Assembly: GCF_002305855.1 (NCBI RefSeq)
Contig: NZ_CP022163.1
Location: forward strand, 6,386,292 to 6,450,291
Length of the DNA: 64,000 nucleotides
Direction: 5' to 3'
DNA from: Melittangium boletus DSM 14713
Lineage (GTDB): Bacteria > Myxococcota > Myxococcia > Myxococcales > Myxococcaceae
The notes below the pieces were generated by a model. The model was given only the letters and a program-made list of their open reading frames with translations, had not been told where the DNA came from and did not search any database. Each line of letters begins with the position of its first letter. Positions within the stretch are counted from its first letter, which is position 1. Positions 1 to 6,835 of the stretch are shown piece by piece. The translations under genes and the position numbers were made by a program.

Positions 1-335
1 TGGGACTCCACGTCGTGGGGCAGCTCCGTCACCCGGTCGAAGCGGACGTCGAACTGGGCGATGGCGATGATGTCGCCATTGCGCAAGAGCCGCTTCTCTC
101 CCTTGGGCAAGGGCTTGCCGTTGACCTGGGTGCCATACGCGCTGCCCAGGTCCTCCAGGAAGAAGAGGTTGCCCTCCTGGGTGATGCGGGCGTGATTGCG
201 CGACACCGCCTGTTGCGCCAGCACCACCTGACAGGCCTTGTCCCGGCCGAGGGTGATGATGGCGTCATCCAGGACGTGCTCGGTGGATTTGCCACCGGCT
301 TCACTGCTCTGCTTGACCGTAAGCCTGACGCTCAT
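1..335 (-). CDS. FHA domain protein, 3' end outside window
   Basis: Reading back from an ATG at 333-335, the frame stays open to base 1, so only the first 111 codons are visible. They form a forkhead-associated domain: a GRDKACQVVL strand, then SRNHARI with the Ser/Arg/Asn/His residues typical of phosphothreonine recognition, then EDLGSAYGTQVNGK and GDIIAIAQFDVRF. FHA domains bind phosphothreonine peptides, so this is probably a reader of Ser/Thr kinase signalling, which fits the kinases 5-14 kb away. What follows the FHA domain cannot be seen. A TPR lipoprotein gene lies 39 bp upstream on the same strand and may be co-transcribed. Confidence 0.85.
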   Translation of the reverse strand, partial: MSVRLTVKQSSEAGGKSTEHVLDDAIITLGRDKACQVVLAQQAVSRNHARITQEGNLFFLEDLGSAYGTQVNGKPLPKGEKRLLRNGDIIAIAQFDVRFDRVTELPHDVES

Positions 336-374
336 CGCGGCGGAGGGGGATCCGAGGAGAAGGGAAACGGGACG

Positions 375-1430
375 TCAGTAGGACTGCGCGCTGAGGAACT
401 TCTCGCACGTCTCCATCTCGGAGGGGAACTCGTCCACCGCGCCATATTTGAGGAAGTTCTTGCAGGCGATCTCGGCCGACTGGCGCTTCTGCCCTTCGGA
501 GTACAGCTGGAACAGGCCGAAGTGGCAGGCCGCGTACTTGCCGTCCAGCTTGAGGCAGTCCTTGTAGGCGCGCTCCTCCTCGGACAAGAGGCCCTGCTCC
601 TTGTACTTGCGCGCCAGGGCGAAGAGGGAGGGCGCGGTGTTCTCCGCCTTCTGCGTGTCGCGGAACTCCTTGAGCGCCGAGTCCGTCAGGGCCGCCTTGC
701 GCTGGGCGATGCTCAGGTTGTTGAGACACTGGGAGTGCTGGGCGTCGATGGCCACACAGCTGCCGAAGGCCTGGCGCGCCTCCTCGAAGCGGCTGAGCTC
801 CATCAGCACCGCGCCCAGGTCGTTCCACCAGTCCGCGTTCAGGTTGGGCGCGAGCTGCACGGCCTTGGTGAAGTCCTCCGCGGCTCCGTCCTTGTTCTCC
901 TGCTGGTAGTGGACGATGCCCAGGTCATGGTGCGCCTGGGCCACGTTGGGGTCCACCGCGAGCAGGGTGAGGAAGACCTTCTCCGCCTTGTCCAGCTGCT
1001 TGAGGTTGATGAAGGTGAGCCCCAGGTTGTAGCGGGCCTCGAGGTAGTCCGGGTTCACCTTGAGCGCGTGCTCGAAGCTGTCGTGCGCCTTTCCGTAGGA
1101 GCCCTCGTCCAGGTACAGCTTGCCCAGGTTCATATGGGCCGAGGCCTGGTCGGGGTTGAGGCGGATGGCCTTGATGAAGTGCTCCTTGGCCTTCTTCTTG
1201 TCCCTCACGCACATGGCGATGAGGCCCTTGTTCGACCACAGGTCCGCGTAGTGGGGCGAGAACTCGAGGCCCAGGTCGCAGTAGACCTCGGCCTGCTGGC
1301 AGTTGCCCTTGGCGATCTCCTGCGTGCACAGCTCGTTGTTCACGAGGGCGCGATCCGAGGGCGGCGGGGTCTTGAGACAGCCGGTGGCCAGCAGCAGGGG
1401 GAGGGCGAGCGCGGAACGGAGGAGACGCAT
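375..1430 (-). CDS. TPR-repeat lipoprotein
   Basis: A 351-residue protein starting at the ATG at 1428-1430. The signal sequence ends in LLATGC with a lipobox Cys at residue 18, so it should be a lipoprotein. Upstream in-frame codons would put extra residues in front of this signal and were rejected. The rest is a stack of tetratricopeptide repeats (for example NPDQASAHMNLGKLYLDEG and NPDYLEARYNLGLTFINL), giving a solenoid scaffold for protein binding. A C-terminal part has several Cys residues. The fold resembles pilotin-type TPR lipoproteins such as Tgl/PilF, but this is longer and I cannot assign a pilus role. It precedes the FHA gene on the same strand and is divergent from the outer-membrane protein gene. 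Confidence 0.8.
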   Translation of the reverse strand: MRLLRSALALPLLLATGCLKTPPPSDRALVNNELCTQEIAKGNCQQAEVYCDLGLEFSPHYADLWSNKGLIAMCVRDKKKAKEHFIKAIRLNPDQASAHMNLGKLYLDEGSYGKAHDSFEHALKVNPDYLEARYNLGLTFINLKQLDKAEKVFLTLLAVDPNVAQAHHDLGIVHYQQENKDGAAEDFTKAVQLAPNLNADWWNDLGAVLMELSRFEEARQAFGSCVAIDAQHSQCLNNLSIAQRKAALTDSALKEFRDTQKAENTAPSLFALARKYKEQGLLSEEERAYKDCLKLDGKYAACHFGLFQLYSEGQKRQSAEIACKNFLKYGAVDEFPSEMETCEKFLSAQSY

Positions 1431-1495
1431 GTCGGCGGGAGTGTAGGAGACCGCCCCCATTCCGGGCAACGACCCTCGACGTGGGGTTTCCAGGG

Positions 1496-1524
1496 TTCAG
1501 TGCCCCTCCCGGGGACGCTACAGT
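1496..1524 (+). promoter_or_regulatory. possible sigma-70-like promoter
   Basis: TTCAGT at 1496-1501 and TACAGT at 1519-1524 are separated by exactly 17 bases, pointing at the outer-membrane protein start at 1533. If used, transcription would start almost at the ATG, giving a leaderless message; no ribosome-binding site is visible before that ATG. This rests on pattern only. Confidence 0.3.
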
Positions 1525-1532
1525 GCGCCGCC

Positions 1533-2048
1533 ATGCGCTCGTTCCTGCCTGCCCTCGCCCTCACGGCCGCCCTGCTCGCCGTGACTCCCGCCCATGCCCA
1601 GTTCGCCAACCACAGCCTCGGGTTGTCGGCCGGCTACATGAACTTCAACAACACGGCGAGCCTCAGCAGCACCGTGTTCATCGGCTTCGACGCGAGCCTC
1701 TACATCGAGGGCGGCTTCGAGGTGGTGTCCCTCACGAAGCTGTCCTTTCCGAAGGATCCCATCACGGGCCGGCGGGTGGTGGGCCTCGCGCCTTCCCTGG
1801 GCGTGCGCTACCTGCTGCTGGAGGAGAGCATCCGGCCCTACATCGGCGCGGACCTGAGCTACCTGCACGTCTTCAAGGAGAGCGGGGAGTCGAACTTCGT
1901 GGGGATTGGACCCAACGCGGGGCTGGAGATCTTCGTCACCGACTCCGTCAGCCTGGGTGCCCGGGCGCAGTTCAACGCCTACCTGTCGCTCAACGAGCGC
2001 GTCCAGACGTCGCTCATCTTCTCCGGCACCGCGGCCGTCTACTTCTAG
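1533..2048 (+). CDS. small outer-membrane beta-barrel protein
   Basis: A 171-residue protein whose first 21 or so residues are a Sec signal peptide ending AHA before QFANHSLG. The mature part has alternating hydrophobic and polar strands, Gly-rich turns, and a C-terminal strand ending in aromatic residues (AAVYF), as expected for an OmpA/OmpW-like eight-strand barrel inserted by the Bam complex. No ligand or enzymatic motif is visible. The open frame extends far upstream, but that part is low-complexity Arg/Gly-rich translation antisense to the TPR gene, so the ATG before the signal peptide is taken. The stop overlaps the stop of the convergent RDD gene. Confidence 0.75.
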   Translation: MRSFLPALALTAALLAVTPAHAQFANHSLGLSAGYMNFNNTASLSSTVFIGFDASLYIEGGFEVVSLTKLSFPKDPITGRRVVGLAPSLGVRYLLLEESIRPYIGADLSYLHVFKESGESNFVGIGPNAGLEIFVTDSVSLGARAQFNAYLSLNERVQTSLIFSGTAAVYF

Positions 2049-2842
2049 GCCGCGCGAGGAGGCCTGGCCGCCGCCCGGGCTCCCGCGTCGGGGAGCAGGG
2101 CCGCGGCGACCAGCAGCGTCCACTTCTCGTCCGAGAGGTGGGCCGGCTTCTCCATGGCCAGCAGCTCCTGCAGCTTCGCGCCGAGCGCGGAGAAGAGGCG
2201 CAGGCGGGCCTCCATCCGCAGCTCCTCGCGCCGCAGGACGGCCGAGAGCACCAGCTCGCGGGCCTCCGTGCCCAGCCGCTTCACCCGGGAGACGAAGAGG
2301 GGATCCGCCAGCAGACCCTCGCCCGCGGGGACGCCGATGGCCGAGGGCGCCTTGAGGCGGCGCTCGCGCACCACCAGGGTGCCCGCGAGCATGTCCCCCA
2401 GCCGCTGCTGCGAGCCGGACAGCAGGGCGGACAGCCCTCCCACCATATAAAGGAGGGGCAGCCGGTCCACGGGCCGCGCCAGGTTGCGCAACGCGGCATG
2501 GTAGAAGCCGATGCGCACCCCGCTGCGCTGGATGACGCGCAGCCCCATCACCTTCTTGCCCACCGTCTGCCCGCTCCAGGCCGTCTCCAGGGCGATGCCG
2601 TAGCCCCAGTCCATCAGGAAGTAGAGGACGATGCCCAGCGCGCTGGCGAAGCCGGGGAAGGCCACCATCACCAGGTTCAAGCCCGAGAGGAGCGCCAGGG
2701 TGAGCGTCAGGACGAGCACCGCGTCCAGCAGCCAGGCGAGGAAACGCGAGTAGAGGCCCGCCAGCGTGAAGCGGAACTCCACGTATTCGGGCGTGAGCAC
2801 CGCGTGGGTGCCATCGAGCAGCAGGTCGGGCGCGTCCGTCAC
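2045..2842 (-). CDS. RDD family membrane protein
   Basis: A 265-residue protein with a GTG start. The RDD domain begins at SRFLAWLLDAVLVL (the Arg and Asp of the family), and three hydrophobic helices fall within roughly residues 30-125. The conserved second half reads GQTVGKKVMGLRVIQRSG. A soluble C-terminal tail of about 100 residues follows. RDD proteins are poorly understood; some act in ion exchange. RDD genes often sit with SpoIIM, MoxR and DUF58 genes, all of which occur within 17 kb here but are separated by a signalling block. No Shine-Dalgarno sequence is evident before the GTG. Confidence 0.8.
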   Translation of the reverse strand: MTDAPDLLLDGTHAVLTPEYVEFRFTLAGLYSRFLAWLLDAVLVLTLTLALLSGLNLVMVAFPGFASALGIVLYFLMDWGYGIALETAWSGQTVGKKVMGLRVIQRSGVRIGFYHAALRNLARPVDRLPLLYMVGGLSALLSGSQQRLGDMLAGTLVVRERRLKAPSAIGVPAGEGLLADPLFVSRVKRLGTEARELVLSAVLRREELRMEARLRLFSALGAKLQELLAMEKPAHLSDEKWTLLVAAALLPDAGARAAARPPRAA

Positions 2843-2881
2843 GGCGCCAGTCTAGGCCAGCGCCGCGGCGGATGCCCGGGG

Positions 2882-3616
2882 CTAGTTGCCTCCCGTGGGC
2901 GCGCGGAACTGGCTCCCGCCCGAGAAGAGCTTGTTGGACGTCGCGCCCGGCAGGGTGTCCTCCAGCGTCTGCCCATCCTGCGCCGTCACCCGGATCTGGA
3001 TGGCACCCTCGCCCATGCCCTTGGGCTCGACGAAGTAGTTGTAGCTCTCGCGCTTGACGTCCACCCAGGCGCCATTCTTGCGGTACTCGAGCTTCGTCAC
3101 CGGCAGGCGGTGGTTGCGCACCTGGACGGCCGTCCACCACTGCGAGCTGCCGTCCTTGATGTGGTAGCTCACGGGTCCCGAGACGTCACACGCCACGGGG
3201 CGCCAGCGCACCCGCACGCGCCCGTCGACGGGGTCGGCGATCTTCGCGAAGGCCGAGCGGCTGAGATCCAGGTGCCCCTTGTCGGGACAATCCGGGCAGG
3301 AGTCCACGATGCGCACGCGCAGGTTCCCCTTGGGCCCCTCGATCTCCACGCACGAGCCACACACCGCGCTGTTCAGGTACTGGCCGATGTTCATCGCGGC
3401 CACGTCCAGATTCCCGGGGCTCGGATCGTAGCTGCAATTGCCCGCGCCGGTCGCGTCGTAGAACGTGATGAGTCCGTCCTGGTACTCGCCCAGGGGCAGC
3501 ATGCCCTCTATCTTGTTCCCACCTCCGGAGCCGTCCGAGGAATCGCCACAGGCCGCCAGCAGGGGAAGCAGGACCACCGCGAGCCAACGTCCAGGAATGA
3601 GCCTCTCGATGCGCAT
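2882..3616 (-). CDS. expansin-like lipoprotein
   Basis: A 244-residue protein; the ATG at 3614-3616 is preceded by AAGGAA at good spacing. The signal ends in LLAAC (lipobox Cys 23), followed by a Ser/Gly linker. The first domain is a double-psi barrel of the expansin/RlpA type: GLITFYDATGAGNCSY, then CGSCVEI, VRIVDSCPDC with the key Asp 105, and GHLDLS. The C-terminal half resembles the expansin carbohydrate-binding domain (YRKNGAWVDV). Bacterial expansins loosen cellulose or peptidoglycan non-hydrolytically. The lipobox suggests it stays tethered to the envelope, though myxobacteria also release lipoproteins. Alternative call: RlpA-type lytic transglycosylase, less likely because of the second domain. 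Confidence 0.8.
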   Translation of the reverse strand: MRIERLIPGRWLAVVLLPLLAACGDSSDGSGGGNKIEGMLPLGEYQDGLITFYDATGAGNCSYDPSPGNLDVAAMNIGQYLNSAVCGSCVEIEGPKGNLRVRIVDSCPDCPDKGHLDLSRSAFAKIADPVDGRVRVRWRPVACDVSGPVSYHIKDGSSQWWTAVQVRNHRLPVTKLEYRKNGAWVDVKRESYNYFVEPKGMGEGAIQIRVTAQDGQTLEDTLPGATSNKLFSGGSQFRAPTGGN

Positions 3617-3749
3617 GATGGAAATTCCTTTGTGATGCGAGAGAGCGGCGAGTCTACGGCGGAACGTTCCCCATGTGGTGCTTGTCTGTCCGCTCTCCTG
3701 ACCGGCGTCGCGGGTACTCTCCGGGGGTGATAAGCCTGGGGCCCACCGC

Positions 3750-5555
3750 ATGGATGCGAACTCCGTCCCCCCTCAGGTGAGCCGTGGCATCACCCCGCGC
3801 GGCGTCTCGCTCTTCACGCGCTTGTTCCTCCTCGTCCTCGTCTGCGCCCTGCCGCCGCTGGTGGGGCTGGGCTGGAAGATGATGGACACCAACGTGGCCG
3901 CGCTCCAGGAGCTCGTGCGCCACCTGCATCGCTCGCTCGTGGGAGACGTGCAGCGCTCCGTGCGCGGGGAGCTGGCGCGCGTCGAGCAGGAATTGGAGGG
4001 ACTCGGTCAGCTCCTCTTCGCCCCGGGACTGGGCGAGGACGCCACGCGCTATGCGCTCGTGGGCTCGCGGGTCGCCGCCCTGGGCACCATCGACTTCGTC
4101 ACGCTCTACGCGCCCAACGGGCAGAGCGTGAAGACGGTGAAGGCCGATGAGGTGCCCCCTCCCCAGGTGCCCTCCCGGTTGGACGCGCGGGTGCTCGCGG
4201 CGCTCGAGGCCTCCAAGGGCCACCTGGTGGTCCAGGACGTGCGCGCCGGGGCCGAGGGCGGTCCCGTGCTCGAGGTCTTCTTCCCTCTCCTTCGCGACGG
4301 CGGACCGCGCGCCATCCTCGGCACCCAGGTGAAGCTCGGACCGTTGTGCGCGCTCATGGGGACGCTCGGCGAGCGCTTCCTCGGCGCGCGTGAGAACGTG
4401 TTCGTCGTGGACCGCCAGCGGCGGCTCGTGCTGCACGCCGACCCCTCCCGGGTGGCCGCGCGCGAGGACTTCTCCCGGCATGGCCTCTTCCAGGCGCTCA
4501 GCGGCGACTCGTCCTTCAATACGGACATGGCCGCCGTCTCCGACTTCCACCTGGAGGGCCAGGAGATGATGGGCTCGCTGGAGGCCCTGTCCGAGCTGGG
4601 GTGGGCCGTGGCGGTCCAGCAGCCCCGGGCCGTGGCGTACGCCTCGCTGTCGGAGATGCGCCAGTCCATCCTCGCCGCGCTCGGCGTGGCCGCGCTGGTG
4701 GCCCTGCTGGCGGGACTGCTCGGCGCGCGGCAGCTCACCTGGCCCCTGCGCGCCCTCGTGGCGGCGACGCGGGCCCTGTCCGAGCGGACCTTCCAGGGCG
4801 TGGGCGAGCGCGTCACCCGGCGCTCGGATGAGCTGGGCACCCTGGGGCGCGCCTTCGACGGCATGGCCCGGACGTTGGAGACGAAGGAGCGCGAGGTCAT
4901 CGCCCAGACCGAGGCGCGCGCCGCCCTCAGCCGCTACCTGTCCCCGGAGGTGGTGGAGCTGGTGGTGTCCAATCCCGGCAAGCTGCGGCTCGGGGGCGAG
5001 CGCCGCGAGGTCACCCTCTTCTTCGCCGACGTGGTGGGCTTCACCCGCCTGTCCGAGTCCCAGCCCCCGGAAGTCATCGTCGCGCTGCTCAACGAGCTGT
5101 TCACCTTCGCCACGGAGATCATCCAGCGGCGCGGGGGCATCATCGACAAGTTCATCGGGGACTGCATCATGGCCGTCTGGGGCACGCCCAACGCGCACGA
5201 GGACGACGCGCTGCGCGCCGTGCAGGCCGCCGAGGATCTGCGCCGCTGGCTCGACGTGGGCAACCGCCGCTGGCGCGAGCGCTGGGGCATCGAGATCCAG
5301 CTCGCCATCGGCGTGCACACCGGCCCCGCGGTGGCGGGCAATGTCGGCAGTGACAAGCGCATGGAGTACACCGTCATCGGAGACACGGTGAACGTGGCCG
5401 CGCGGCTCGAGTCCATGGCCCAGCCCGGGCAGATCCTCGTGAGCGAGGCGACGCACGCGCGGCTGGGCGACAACGCGAGCGACCTGGTGCCCGCGGGCGA
5501 GCGCCAGTTGTCGGGCCGCACCGCCGTCACCCGGACCTACGAGGTGCCGGTGTGA
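3750..5555 (+). CDS. membrane class III adenylate/guanylate cyclase
   Basis: A 601-residue protein: a transmembrane helix near residues 21-42, a periplasmic Cache-like sensor to about 295, a second helix near 300-322, a HAMP segment, then a class III cyclase domain from about 400. Catalytic residues are present: metal-binding Asp 427 in FADVVGFT, Asp 471 in FIGDCIMAVWG, Lys 467 before it, and the transition-state Asn and Arg in VNVAARLE. The Thr in EYTVIGD is typical of the class IIIb-like subset, which mostly makes cAMP. The stop overlaps the kinase start by 4 bp, so the two are probably translationally coupled. The periplasmic ligand is unknown. Confidence 0.9.
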   Translation: MDANSVPPQVSRGITPRGVSLFTRLFLLVLVCALPPLVGLGWKMMDTNVAALQELVRHLHRSLVGDVQRSVRGELARVEQELEGLGQLLFAPGLGEDATRYALVGSRVAALGTIDFVTLYAPNGQSVKTVKADEVPPPQVPSRLDARVLAALEASKGHLVVQDVRAGAEGGPVLEVFFPLLRDGGPRAILGTQVKLGPLCALMGTLGERFLGARENVFVVDRQRRLVLHADPSRVAAREDFSRHGLFQALSGDSSFNTDMAAVSDFHLEGQEMMGSLEALSELGWAVAVQQPRAVAYASLSEMRQSILAALGVAALVALLAGLLGARQLTWPLRALVAATRALSERTFQGVGERVTRRSDELGTLGRAFDGMARTLETKEREVIAQTEARAALSRYLSPEVVELVVSNPGKLRLGGERREVTLFFADVVGFTRLSESQPPEVIVALLNELFTFATEIIQRRGGIIDKFIGDCIMAVWGTPNAHEDDALRAVQAAEDLRRWLDVGNRRWRERWGIEIQLAIGVHTGPAVAGNVGSDKRMEYTVIGDTVNVAARLESMAQPGQILVSEATHARLGDNASDLVPAGERQLSGRTAVTRTYEVPV

Positions 5556-6835
5556 AGCTCCAGACGGGTCAGCTCATCGGAGGGCGCTTTCGCGTCCTGC
5601 GCGCGCTGGGCGAGGGCGGCATGGGCGCCGTCTACGAGGCGGAGCAGCAGGGCCTGGGCCGCCTCGTGGCCCTCAAGGTGATGCACCCGCATGTCGCCCA
5701 GGCGCCGGGTTTCGTCGAGCGCTTCCATCGCGAGGCGCGGGTGCTGGCCCGGCTTCGCCACGAGGGCTCGGTGGAGGTGTATGACTATGGGCTCGACGCG
5801 GGCTTCCTCTTCCTCGCCATGGAGCGGGTGACGGGGGAGACGCTCGAGGCCGTGCTCCAGCGGGAAGGCGCGCTGGCCCCGCGCCGCGCCGTGGGCATCG
5901 CCATGCGGACCCTGGAGGTGTTGGAGGCCGCGCACGCGCTCGGCATCTTCCACCGCGACCTCAAGCCCTCCAACCTGTTCCTGGAGGCGCACCCGGGGGG
6001 CGAGCGCGTGAAGGTGCTCGACTTCGGGCTCGCCACGCTCGGGATGCCCGCCCAGGCGCGATTGACCCAGGAGGGCATGACGGTGGGCACGCCGGGCTTC
6101 ATGTCGCCGGAGCAACTGCGCGGCTTTCCCCTGGATGGCCGGAGCGATCTCTACTCGCTCGGGTGCGTGCTCTACGAAATGCTCACCGGCCTGGTGCCCT
6201 TTGCCGCCATGCCCACCGTGGAGATGGCCACCTCGCACCTGTACAGGCCCGTGACTCCTCCGCGCGAGGCCCGGCCGGATCTCCTCGTGTCCGAGCGTCT
6301 GTCGGCCGTGGTGATGAAGGCGCTGGAGAAGCTGCCCACCGCGCGCCCGGCGGACGCGGCGGCCATGCGCGAGGAACTGCTCGCCGTGCTCGCCGAACCC
6401 GGAGCGGAGCAGGTGCCCAGACGGAGGGGCGAGGGCAAGAAGCAGGAGCGTGTGACCGCGCCGCTGATGGCCGCGCCCAGGCCCGCGCCGGGCGATGTGT
6501 CCGTGGGGGTCCTCGCCTCGCGGGCGGACCTCGCCGAGCCCCTGGTGGTGGCGCTCGCCGCGTGCGGCTTCCAGGCGCGGCGGGTGGGCGCCGAGGAGTC
6601 CTGGACGGAGCTGGGAGTGGTGCTCGTCGTCGCGGAGGGACGCGATGCGCTCGCCCAGGCGAGGCAGTGGGTCTCGCGTCCGGGCGTTCCGCCCCTCCTT
6701 CTATGTGGTCCCGCGGAGGACTGGGACCTGGTGACGGGGGCGCTGGAGGGGGGGCTGTTCGACTTCGTCCCCCTTCCGCCCGACCCGATGGATCTGACCC
6801 GGAAGGTATCGCGTGCGCGGAAATCCAAACGTTAG
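5552..6835 (+). CDS. Ser/Thr protein kinase with receiver-like C-terminal domain
   Basis: A 427-residue protein with a GTG start inside the GTGA overlap with the cyclase stop. Residues 1-275 form a complete Hanks-type kinase: Gly loop GEGGMGAVYEA, Lys 42, Glu 61, HRDLKPSN with Asp 136 and Asn 141, DFG Asp 157, and the activation segment GTPGFMSPEQ. The C-terminal 120 residues lack a transmembrane helix or PASTA repeats. Instead they read as an alternating beta/alpha domain (VSVGVLASRADLAEPLVVAL, then LGVVLVVAEG, LLLCGPAEDWDLV, FDFVPLPPDP) that looks like a response-regulator receiver without an obvious phospho-acceptor Asp. The next gene starts 23 bp before this one ends. Confidence 0.9.
   Translation: MKLQTGQLIGGRFRVLRALGEGGMGAVYEAEQQGLGRLVALKVMHPHVAQAPGFVERFHREARVLARLRHEGSVEVYDYGLDAGFLFLAMERVTGETLEAVLQREGALAPRRAVGIAMRTLEVLEAAHALGIFHRDLKPSNLFLEAHPGGERVKVLDFGLATLGMPAQARLTQEGMTVGTPGFMSPEQLRGFPLDGRSDLYSLGCVLYEMLTGLVPFAAMPTVEMATSHLYRPVTPPREARPDLLVSERLSAVVMKALEKLPTARPADAAAMREELLAVLAEPGAEQVPRRRGEGKKQERVTAPLMAAPRPAPGDVSVGVLASRADLAEPLVVALAACGFQARRVGAEESWTELGVVLVVAEGRDALAQARQWVSRPGVPPLLLCGPAEDWDLVTGALEGGLFDFVPLPPDPMDLTRKVSRARKSKR

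Noticed and set aside
15..1532. N-terminal extension of the outer-membrane protein reading from near base 15
   Set aside because: That part is antisense to the FHA and TPR genes, and a clear signal peptide begins at the ATG at 1533.
3654..5456. Open frame opposite the adenylate cyclase
   Set aside because: Mirror image of the cyclase coding region; sequence is low-complexity and Arg/His-rich.
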